This document shows, piece by piece, positions 51,170 through 59,446 of a stretch of DNA of 64,000 nt. Where the stretch lies: assembly GCF_019399895.1 (NCBI RefSeq), contig NC_091883.1, positions 538,377-602,376 on the forward strand, written 5' to 3'. Position numbers and translations under genes: made by a program. The stretch comes from Cardiocondyla obscurior (Eukaryota; Arthropoda; Insecta; Hymenoptera; Formicidae). The notes beneath the pieces are model-generated. The model saw only the letters and a program-made list of their open reading frames with translations. It had not been told where the DNA came from and searched no databases. Every line of letters begins with the position of its first letter. Within the stretch, counting starts at the first letter, position 1.

Positions 51170-51609
51170 GTAAGTTCCAACGATTTTAATATGTATCTGG
51201 GCGAAAAACACGATTCCACTAAATGTATTTATCTTAATTAATTGTTTTCAAGTGTTGTCTGAGAGAAAGAAATGTCTGAGTCGAGGCTCCGCGGTTTTGA
51301 TTTTGTGCTGATTGTTCCTGTGATCTGTTAAATGTGTGAGAATATCTGCTCCCGAACATCGGTTGAGACATGCTGTCGAAAAACTAGCGATTTTCTGTGG
51401 TCAACTCCGCGAAATATCGCTGGAACTTTGGCGACTGTTCTCGGCTAAAGAATCGGCAAGCGGTTCTCGCCAAAGATAGATTATGCGGAATCTTTCATGG
51501 GCGGATCGAGACCTTCGGAATTCGTCGATGACGAATCTCCTTCCCTCCATTGTTATTAAACATTCCAAAATTCAATTCAGATTTAATTAAGATCAATTAA
51601 TAATTTTAG
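51170..51609 (+). promoter_or_regulatory. LTR intron that assembles the start codon
   Basis: Exon 1 ends CTAAAA at 51169, the donor is GTAAGT (51170-51175), the acceptor is ATTTTAG (51603-51609), and exon 2 starts TGGAATC. The join gives ATG GAA TC. I see no ATG in the 100-nt leader exon. In unspliced RNA the ORF would have no ATG at its start. Confidence 0.65.
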
Positions 51610-52439
51610 TGGAATCTCTCAATAAGAAAACGTTGAGGAAGAGTCGGGCGCGGCGGAATAAGCAGATCAAAAATCTGAGGGAGTTAGTCCGCCGCTTCTT
51701 CGTACAATACCTTCTCGCGGCGGCACCAAGTGAAGAGGTTTTTGTGTCTCCCGCGCGCCACGAGGAGAGACCTTGGTCTCCTCGTTCAGGCCCACCGCCA
51801 CCATCTCCTATCCGCGGCGATCCGGAGCCGTTATTCGGCTATTTCCCGGAAGAAGAGGAGTCAGTTGCAAATCCTTCCGACGACCGAAATCTTTCGTCTC
51901 AGTCCACGGAGCCTGGATCGGAATTATTCCGCCCCACGACTCCTTCTTATACTCCGAATTCTTCCCTCATCTCCGAGCCACGGTTTCCCGGAGATGAGCC
52001 AAGAGCCTGCTCCTCTCCTCTTTCACCACCTCCTTTTCCCTTCGAACCTGAGGAAGCCGACTCTCTGGGTGAAGATGACTCAATCTCTCTCCCAGGAGTA
52101 GACTTCCCCGATCAACCTCCATCTCCAGTCCCGAGTATAGAGATCCTCGAGGAGCATCCAAAACCGAGAGAGGTTATAGATCCTCTCCTGGAGCTCCTCC
52201 GCAGGGCCTGTACTCCGTGGACAGATCCTGTCCCGGAAAGGGCCTTCTCCATCGGCCCTGACCATTTTGAGCCAGAGCAGATCAGGATTCAGGCAGCTCG
52301 GTCTGATCCTGACTCTCACTTTTTCATTTATTATCCCGGGGTGGAATTTCCTTTCCTGGCTCCGATGCGATTAATTGACCTTGTTTTCCCGAGATCCACG
52401 GCGAGGGTGGTGGAAATCGAAGAGGTCACCATAGATTAA
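51610..52439 (+). CDS. LTR-encoded protein of the full-length element, 276 aa
   Basis: With the A at 51169 the product is 276 aa. Residues 1-30 are basic (TLRKSRARRNKQIKNLRELV), then a hydrophobic run (FFVQYLLAAAP). Residues 40-175 are Ser/Pro-rich and acidic, with a repeated PTTPSYTPNSS/PEEADSLGEDD composition. Residues 180-276 are best conserved: VIDPLLELLRRACTPWTDPV, then FFIYYPGVEFPFLAPMRLID and FPRSTARVVEIEEVTID. Copies B and C show the same architecture and splice sites. The family is unknown to me. A formal analogy is the superantigen ORF in the MMTV LTR, with no suggestion of homology. It is made only from a spliced mRNA if the model is right. Confidence 0.7.
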
Positions 52440-52773
52440 TAATCACACACACACACACATGCACACCCTTACACTCATGTAAATATTGTAAAATACTCGA
52501 CACCGCCATGTTAAAATTATATCTATTCATTCGTATATTACCGTTTTCTTACTATTTGATTTGTTCAGTAAAAACTTTTACTCTATTTTTATATTTTAAA
52601 CGAGCTGTATGAGTTTTTTTTTGAACTGTTCATTTGTCATCTATGGATTATTTTTGATTTTGTAATTAGAGTCATTTGTTTTAATTAAATTGTTAATTTA
52701 GTGTTATTAAAATCGTGAGTTAATTATTTAATTATTACCCTAAACTATCCTGTCTAAGCGATCAATCACGCCC

Positions 52774-52822
52774 GGTTCTATCCCAGAGAATAAGGATTCA
52801 TTTCCTTTCTCTAAAAAGAACC
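52774..52822 (+). other. Conserved RNA hairpin near the 5' LTR end
   Basis: GGTTCT/AGAACC outer stem, AGAGAA/TTCTCT inner stem, with an AAGGA/TCCTT extension. It is close to the PBS, where packaging or dimer signals often lie. Confidence 0.5.
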
Positions 52823-53012
52823 ACTTACGCGCTCAATTGAAATCCGAATAATTATCTGCGCGTAAAATCGTGTAGATTCGAATTTCGAATCACACATAAA
52901 TTCGGTGGTACGTCACCTCCCTACCCTACCGGCAAAGTCCATTCCGAGGAATTCCTTCCGATTAATTAATTAAATAAAATTAATCCTCCTGACGTAACAT
53001 ACCACTGATTTT

Positions 53013-53030
53013 TGGGGGCTCGTCCGGGAT
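53013..53030 (+). promoter_or_regulatory. Primer-binding site, tRNA-Pro type
   Basis: TGGGGGCTCGTCCGGGAT is identical, as I remember it, to the tRNA-Pro PBS of murine leukemia viruses. It is 13 nt after the LTR end. Confidence 0.78.
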
Positions 53031-53053
53031 TGTTTGAGCGTGATTTTTCGCAA

Positions 53054-54622
53054 ATGGATACTAGGGCAACGTCTAACAAGGCGGAAGTAGATAAAGCTTA
53101 TAAAGCAGCGGTTGAACAAACGGGTAAATCAAAATCTACACAATCACAAATACACACTTCGACACCCACTGCGGCCAAAATCCCACAACCCAAGCAATCT
53201 ACTTCCTCACAAACCATCACAGAACGTGTATCTACTCCTTTACCCGATATATCCGAAGTAACGGAAGGATCTACTATTAAATTAGACGAGACACGATTAC
53301 CTCTGGCGCCAAAGCGATTACAGGCATATTATAGTAAAATTGAACCCGCGAAAGAAGTTAAGAAAATGGCGAATCCAAATCCGTTCGCCACGTTAAAATA
53401 CGCCGTTGAGGCGGTCCCCTTCTTTGATGGCAAAAACATCTCGATAAATTATTTTATTGAGGGATGTGAAGAGGCGAAAAATATGCTGCCCGCAGAGGCT
53501 GAGGAGCAGTTTACTAAAGTAATTAGGACGCGAATAACCGGTGAAGCTCGACGGACGATTCAAGGGATGGAATTTGAAACCGTAGCTCAGCTAACGAAAT
53601 ATTTAGAAAATATTTTCGGGCAAGATAAAAACGTTTATCAGTTACAAGGAGAATTAGGGAGAATTTACCAGAAAAATGAAGAAGACGTCATCACGTACGC
53701 TAACAGAGTACGTCTTCTAGGGAATAGAATCATGGATGTGCATAAAAGAATGATAGACGATTATGCACAATTAACGGAAATCAGAAACTCTTTAGAAAAA
53801 GATGTCTGTAAATGTTTTATTCGTGGATTAAAATCAGAAATCGAACAAAGAGTAAAAAGAGATCTAGACGTCCATGAAACTGTTACTGACGCTCTAGACA
53901 TTGAAAGAGAATTGCGCGAAATTAATGATCTACGTCACGGTAAAATTTCATCTACTTCAAAACCCTTGAATATTGATCGTCCTAGAGAAATTTGCCAGTT
54001 GTGCCTCAAAGAAGGGCATGCTGCCTCAACATGTAAAAAATTAGCTTCCCATACGGGTAATTATTTTAGTTTACCCAATGAAATTTTAGTCTGCCAAATT
54101 TGTAAAAAGCGCGGGCACAGTGCGGATAAATGTCGTCAACGCGAAACAAATAATCGTCGTTTTATAAACATTATTCAAGAAAATAAATCGAATTGCCAGC
54201 TATGCAATAAACCGGGACATAACGCGAAGAATTGCCGATTTAATAATAGCAATCAAAATAGGACAGTGTTAATTTGCCAATGGTGCGAAAAATCGGGACA
54301 TACCGCGAATAATTGCTGGAAAAAACAGCAAGAATCCAGAATTACTGGGCAAAAACCGCGAACAGTGTGTCAAATTTGCGATGGATTCGGCCATTCAGCA
54401 AAAGAATGCCGAAATAATGCGAGGCAGAATAGCTCCAAGGAAACAGAGTATTGTCGTTATTGTAAGAAAGATGGCCACGTGTTAGAAAACTGTGAACTTA
54501 GAATTACTAACAATAAAAGGCGTGAAGCAATGAATGCGGGAAACGCCGGTGGCCCCTCCAAGACGGGTGTGCAGCAGGGGTCCGGACGGATCTCACACCC
54601 TGTAGTATCGGTCCGGAAGTGA
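53054..54622 (+). CDS. gag: Gag with six CCHC zinc knuckles
   Basis: The open frame runs from 53012 through the PBS, but the first ATG is at 53054, giving 522 aa. Residues 1-105 are a Thr/Ser/Pro-rich, variable part. The capsid domain spans about 105-300 (YAVEAVPFFDGKNISINYFI, then YANRVRLLGNRIM and CFIRGLKSEIEQRVKR). The C-terminal third has six C-x2-C-x4-H-x4-C knuckles in a row, from CQLCLKEGHAASTC to CRYCKKDGHVLENC. One or two is usual. Knuckles bind genomic RNA. The frame is intact and overlaps protease by a few bases; protease lies in the -1 frame. Confidence 0.9.
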   Translation: MDTRATSNKAEVDKAYKAAVEQTGKSKSTQSQIHTSTPTAAKIPQPKQSTSSQTITERVSTPLPDISEVTEGSTIKLDETRLPLAPKRLQAYYSKIEPAKEVKKMANPNPFATLKYAVEAVPFFDGKNISINYFIEGCEEAKNMLPAEAEEQFTKVIRTRITGEARRTIQGMEFETVAQLTKYLENIFGQDKNVYQLQGELGRIYQKNEEDVITYANRVRLLGNRIMDVHKRMIDDYAQLTEIRNSLEKDVCKCFIRGLKSEIEQRVKRDLDVHETVTDALDIERELREINDLRHGKISSTSKPLNIDRPREICQLCLKEGHAASTCKKLASHTGNYFSLPNEILVCQICKKRGHSADKCRQRETNNRRFINIIQENKSNCQLCNKPGHNAKNCRFNNSNQNRTVLICQWCEKSGHTANNCWKKQQESRITGQKPRTVCQICDGFGHSAKECRNNARQNSSKETEYCRYCKKDGHVLENCELRITNNKRREAMNAGNAGGPSKTGVQQGSGRISHPVVSVRK

Positions 54623-55734
54623 GTCAAAGAATAGAGCCTGAAATTCGGCCGGTTACCGTAAATTTAGATAGGCATAGTCATGTACCCACGATTCAAGTAA
54701 AATTAAACAATCAGAATCGAAACGCGACTTTTATGTTAGATACAGGATCGGGTCCGAATATAATAAAAGAAAATTTAATCTCTGATAAATTAAAAATTGA
54801 TTACGGGAATATTTTAAGATTAAACGGTATAAACGATTATCCAGTATATACTCTCGGTAGAGTAATAATGCCGCTATTTAAAAAACGAGTAATTTTTCAT
54901 ATAGTCTCCAAAGATTTTCCCATTTCTCAAGCCGGAATATTAGGAAACGATTTCTTTAAACAAACAAATTCGCGAATTGACTATGCCGAAGGACATTTAG
55001 AAATATCGGGAGAAAGAATTTCATTTTCGACCCTTGAAACAATAACCGTCCCACCGCAAACCGAATCTCTATTCTTTGTACGCATTTCTAATCCGGAAAT
55101 TGAAATCGGATATATACCGCGAATGAAAGTCATCCACGGTATTTATCTGGGAGATACCGTCGCCAGGAATAAAGACGGAAAGGCCTATCTGCATATAATA
55201 AGTACACTGAACGAACCCATTGAAGTTCAGGTACCTACAATACAGTTACAACCATTAAGTAAAATGCAGGCGGAAAGCATCGAGGGAAACAATGAAGAAT
55301 GGCAGACCGTTGAAATGTCACGAGACCCCGAGGTTAAACAAACCCATGACGGAGTAAATCACAATAGCAACGATCTCTGTCATCAGGATTTCTTCGATGA
55401 AAAAATTCTTGAAGACAATATCCAAGGAAAAAATAAAATGAAAACCACGCAGGAGAAGGATGCAAAGACATCGCCTGGTGGGGACCACGATAAATCTAGA
55501 AAAGGGGGAAATTTCCAAACCCCGTCCAAAAATGAAAAATATAAAAATTCACTTACCCAGGAGAAGGATGCCAAGACATCGCCGGGAAGTAAAATAAATA
55601 AAGAGGTGAATCTCCAAGCCTCATTAAAAGAATCTAAAATTTCCAGAAATTCTAATCCTGTCAATCGCGAGGAGGGAAATTTCCAAACCTCACTGCGCGA
55701 TATGACTTCCTCCAAATCCAAAAGGATCCTTTAA
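54619..55734 (+). CDS. pro: Aspartic protease with repetitive C-terminal linker
   Basis: This frame has no proper ATG and overlaps the gag stop; it is at -1 to gag and is presumably reached by ribosomal frameshifting. Residues about 30-125 form the protease with TFMLDTGSGPNII and AGILGNDFF. After residue 215 comes a charged, low-complexity linker in which QEKDAKTSPG occurs twice and NFQT-type words recur. The frame stops at 55734, while the RT continues in another frame from about 55712; a one-base change in the linker probably caused this. The copy at 8454-9121 matches its first 220 residues. Confidence 0.85.
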   Translation: MSQRIEPEIRPVTVNLDRHSHVPTIQVKLNNQNRNATFMLDTGSGPNIIKENLISDKLKIDYGNILRLNGINDYPVYTLGRVIMPLFKKRVIFHIVSKDFPISQAGILGNDFFKQTNSRIDYAEGHLEISGERISFSTLETITVPPQTESLFFVRISNPEIEIGYIPRMKVIHGIYLGDTVARNKDGKAYLHIISTLNEPIEVQVPTIQLQPLSKMQAESIEGNNEEWQTVEMSRDPEVKQTHDGVNHNSNDLCHQDFFDEKILEDNIQGKNKMKTTQEKDAKTSPGGDHDKSRKGGNFQTPSKNEKYKNSLTQEKDAKTSPGSKINKEVNLQASLKESKISRNSNPVNREEGNFQTSLRDMTSSKSKRIL

Positions 55735-56980
55735 AAATGATAAAGAATTAAAATTTCCGCGAGTCAAAGAACCCGGAAATAATAGAGATACTTCCTCTCA
55801 TATTACCTTCGAAGAATTAGCGAAGAAGTTACATTTATACGATAAATGTAAAATTAATAATAATAAAAATCAATTAATGATTAATAAACCGTCTTCAAGA
55901 ATATCAGACTGCATGGAAAAACAATCTCAGCAAATAATAAAAGAATCCACGATTATCCGTCCAAATAAAAGGGAAAGAAAAGATAAAATAAGTGCGCAAT
56001 GCTTAGCCATAATTAACGAACAGGGAAATAAGCGCCTTTCTGAAATAATGGAATTACTTCGTTTGGATCATGTGAGCGCTTCTGAAAGAGAGAATGTAAC
56101 GAATCTCGTCAAAAGCAGCCAGGATAGATTCCACATACCCGGAGAAATGCTGACCTTCACTCAGGTACTGCAGCATCAAATACCCACAACAGATGATCAA
56201 CCGATTAACACCAGGCAGTATCGATTTCCGCAGAAGCATAAGGAAGAAATAAATAAGCAGGTAGACGAGCTGTTGAAAGGAAAAATTATTAAACCTTCAC
56301 AGTCGCCATACAACACGCCAATATGGATCGTGCCAAAGAAGGACGACTCACAAGGAAATAAGCGATGGAGAATGGTACTGGACTTTAGGAGCCTCAACGA
56401 AAAAACAATCGGAGACGCCTACCCACTGCCGAATATCGTCGATATACTGGATCAATTAGGCGGAGCACGATACTTCTCCGTCTGCGATCTAGCGTCCGGA
56501 TTTCATCAAATAAAAATGGATCCGAAGGATAGCCATAAAACGGCTTTCACAACTCCGTTCGGGCATTATGAATTCGAAAGAATGCCCTTCGGATTAAAAA
56601 ACGCGCCTGCAACTTTCCAGAGATTAATGGATCTCGTATTAACAGGATTGCAGGGCCGTGAATTATTTGTATATATGGATGATATAGTCATATATGCAAA
56701 AACATTAGAGGAACATGAGAGGAAATATAATTTATTAATACAGCGATTGCGAGAAGCGAACCTAAAATTACAACCAGATAAGTGTGAATTTTTAAAACCA
56801 AAAGTAACTTATCTTGGTCATGTAATTAGCAAAGACGGCGTAACTCCAGATCCGAAAAAGCTGGAAGCTGTTAAATTATTTCCACGACCTAAAACGCCTA
56901 AAAATATTAAACAATTTTTAGGCTTGGCGGGATACTACCGACGGTTCATACCAAGCTTCTCGAAATTAGCTAAACCCTGA
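55735..56980 (+). CDS. pol: Reverse transcriptase of the full-length element
   Basis: The frame is open from about 55712, with its first ATG at 55877. Motifs are RQYRFPQKHKEEINKQVDEL, PIWIVPKKDD, RWRMVLDFRSLNEKTIGDAY, FSVCDLASGFHQIKMDPKDS, RMPFGLKNAPATFQRLMDLV, the palm YMDDIVIYAK, and KFLGLAGYYRRF-type sequence. All catalytic Asp residues are present. It terminates at 56980 after loss of one C in a CCC run near 56977; RNase H follows in the next frame. A live sister element would encode RT, RNase H and integrase in one frame. Confidence 0.88.
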
Positions 56981-59426
56981 CTGTATTATTAAAAATGACA
57001 CAGCATTCGAATGGACTTCAAATCAAGAGGAAGCATTCGAATTATTAAAACAAAAATTATGCGAGGAACCAGTATTACAATATCCGGATTTCTCACAACC
57101 ATTTATATTAACTACGGACGCCTCAGGACTTGCAGTAGGAGGAATTTTATCTCAAGGAAAAATTAACAAAGATCAACCGGTGGCATATGCATCTCGTACA
57201 CTGACAGACAATGAAGTAAAGTACGATACATACGAAAAAGAGGCGTTAGCTATTGTATACTGCGTTAAGCATTTTCGGCCATACTTATACGGCCGGAAAT
57301 TTACCTTAGTTACGGATCACAAACCGTTGCTCTGGTTTAAACATGCTCAAGATGCTAATATGCGCATACTTCGGTGGCGATTAAAATTAGCAGAGTATGA
57401 CTACGACGTGGTATATAAAGCTGGGAAAACCAATGTAAACGCGGATGCATTGTCTAGGAATCCAGTAGGAGAAATACCGTGTAATATAATTAATCCTGCA
57501 AAGAAATTAAATCCGAATAATCCTAAGGACGCCGAATTAATTGCACAGATGCTGGAGGAATCAGATAACGATAGTGAAGAAGACGACGACTATAAATTAT
57601 ATCTGTCTGATGAAGAGGAAATAGATAACATACCAATCAAAAATGATTCAGTACCTTTTACAGATCAAGAATTAAGAGAGCCATCACAGGAAATCGTGGA
57701 ACAGGCATTAATTCATGATCCACCAACGGAACGTAGGATCCAGACACGAAGCCAAACGGCAAAGAAGGAAAAAATGGAAAAATTAAAAGAAAATATAATT
57801 GAAAAAGAAAACGAACAAGTAGAAGAACTTGAAATTCAAAAGGAGGACCCCGACGAAGGAAAGAGTGACGACGGAAGCGAAAGCGAAAGTGAAACGGACG
57901 AAAGTAAAAATTTACCTGTTATCACCGACATACAAGATATACCTAACAATATAATCGAAACACGCGATTTGTTATTTTTGCGAAAGGATAATATCACATA
58001 TTTTACAGACACCGAGGGAAACCCTTTAGATTCAGGTTCTCAGAAACTATTTGAAAGAAACGAATTACCGAAAATAAGAACGCTAAGCTTAGGCGAAGCA
58101 CAACCAATTAAGTATAAAAAATACTATCACATTATTTTACCGATCAGCGAGGGAGTCCGTGAAGGACCAACTTTAACTCTGCAACACGTATCCACAGCTA
58201 TTAAAAATCTGCGAGCTATCTCCGAAGAATTAAATTTACAAACAATTAGTATCGCGAAAACTGATTTAGTAAACAACGTACCATGGAGCGAAATCAAAAA
58301 TCTATTACACATAATTTTCTTAAATTCACCTACAAAATTAATAATTTGCAACGGATCAATAAAATATCCTCCCAGAGATCTCCGGTCGTCGATAATCGGA
58401 GAAATGCATTGTTCACCAACGGGGGGACACCGCGGAGTAAATAAAACATACAATAGAATTAAACACAAGTATTATTGGGAGAATTTAAAACAGGAAGTTC
58501 AACTGTATATTCAACAATGTTTACAGTGTCAGTTAAAAAAATTAGTCAGGGTAAAAACTAAGCAGCCCATGCTAATAACTGACACACCGGGAACTTCTTT
58601 CGATAAAATTGCTATGGATATTGTGGGGCCTCTACCAAAAACTGACAGAGGAAATGAATATATCTTGACCATGCAGGATCAATTAACAAAATTCTGCATG
58701 GGCATACCTCTACAAAACCAGACATCTGAAACAATAGCCGAAGTATTCGTAGACAGATTTGTCTGTGTATTGGGAGCTCCGAAAACAATATTGACCGACC
58801 AAGGTAGAAATTTTATAAGTGATTTAATTAAAAAAGTAGCGAAAATATTTAGGATACGAAAATTTCGAACAACAGCATTTCACCCACAATCCAATGGATC
58901 TTTGGAAAGATCTCATCATGCTCTTGGCGAATATTTAAAGCAATACGCAAATGAGCAAAAGGAATGGGATAAGTGGGTCGGACTTGCTATGTTTAATTAC
59001 AACACCTGTGTACATGAAGCCACGAAACATACACCGTATGAATTAGTATTCGGAAAAATAGCTAGAGTACCGACGGACGAACCTCTCGGCCCGGAGGAAA
59101 AGTTAGCTAGCTACGACGATTATTTAATAGGCCTCGTTACACAGCTCCATAATTTACAAACAAACGCCTTCAAGAATGTAACAGAAGCAAAAGAAAAATC
59201 TAAGAAACTTTACGACAGGAAAATAAATCCGAAAACTTTTAAGCCCGGAGACTACGTATTTTTATTGAAAGGACCGAAGCCCGGTAAATTCGGTAATCAA
59301 TACACTGGACCTCATGAAGTTTTAGAAATTTTGAATAAAAATAACGTGAGGATAAGAATTAAGAAAAATACAAAAGTTGTGCACCCGAATAGGCTACGAG
59401 TATCATACATAAAACCGAATGAATGA
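56979..59426 (+). CDS. pol: RNase H and integrase of the full-length element
   Basis: The frame is open from before 56979 although the first ATG is at 57180. RNase H shows LTTDASGLAVGGIL, TYEKEALAIVY, TDHKPLLWF and NVNADALSRNP. A long acidic linker (about residues 120-260 of the ATG-started ORF) has many Glu and Asp. Integrase has the HHCC zinc finger (HCSPTGGHRGVNKTYN, CLQCQ), the DDE triad (MDIVGPLPKT, LTDQGRNF, GSLERSHHALGEYL), and a GPHEVLEI module followed by VVHPNRLRVSYIKPNE. The stop at 59424-59426 overlaps the env ORF start (ATGA). Confidence 0.88.
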   Translation, partial: DCIIKNDTAFEWTSNQEEAFELLKQKLCEEPVLQYPDFSQPFILTTDASGLAVGGILSQGKINKDQPVAYASRTLTDNEVKYDTYEKEALAIVYCVKHFRPYLYGRKFTLVTDHKPLLWFKHAQDANMRILRWRLKLAEYDYDVVYKAGKTNVNADALSRNPVGEIPCNIINPAKKLNPNNPKDAELIAQMLEESDNDSEEDDDYKLYLSDEEEIDNIPIKNDSVPFTDQELREPSQEIVEQALIHDPPTERRIQTRSQTAKKEKMEKLKENIIEKENEQVEELEIQKEDPDEGKSDDGSESESETDESKNLPVITDIQDIPNNIIETRDLLFLRKDNITYFTDTEGNPLDSGSQKLFERNELPKIRTLSLGEAQPIKYKKYYHIILPISEGVREGPTLTLQHVSTAIKNLRAISEELNLQTISIAKTDLVNNVPWSEIKNLLHIIFLNSPTKLIICNGSIKYPPRDLRSSIIGEMHCSPTGGHRGVNKTYNRIKHKYYWENLKQEVQLYIQQCLQCQLKKLVRVKTKQPMLITDTPGTSFDKIAMDIVGPLPKTDRGNEYILTMQDQLTKFCMGIPLQNQTSETIAEVFVDRFVCVLGAPKTILTDQGRNFISDLIKKVAKIFRIRKFRTTAFHPQSNGSLERSHHALGEYLKQYANEQKEWDKWVGLAMFNYNTCVHEATKHTPYELVFGKIARVPTDEPLGPEEKLASYDDYLIGLVTQLHNLQTNAFKNVTEAKEKSKKLYDRKINPKTFKPGDYVFLLKGPKPGKFGNQYTGPHEVLEILNKNNVRIRIKKNTKVVHPNRLRVSYIKPNE

Positions 59427-59434
59427 AAATAAAA

Positions 59435-59446
59435 TTGTATTTTCAG
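59435..59446 (+). promoter_or_regulatory. Splice acceptor for env
   Basis: TTGTATTTTCAG directly precedes ATG at 59447, an ideal acceptor placed at the env start. Confidence 0.6.

Larger units (their letters stand above)
50285..52999 (+). repeat. 5' LTR, 2715 bp, with internal gene
   Basis: The ends TGTTACGTC and GACGTAACA are inverted repeats. The order inside is U3, TATA box, short leader exon, intron, 276-aa ORF, untranslated part with (CA)n at 52443-52462, hairpin, end. Such length is unusual for an insect Gypsy LTR. Long ORFs on the minus strand (for example 50610-50852) are repeated in the 3' LTR simply because the LTRs are copies. Confidence 0.88.

Noticed and set aside
51609..51611. 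GTG as the start of the LTR ORF without splicing
   Set aside because: GTG initiation is very unlikely in a eukaryotic mRNA, and the splice model explains an ATG at exactly this codon in three copies.
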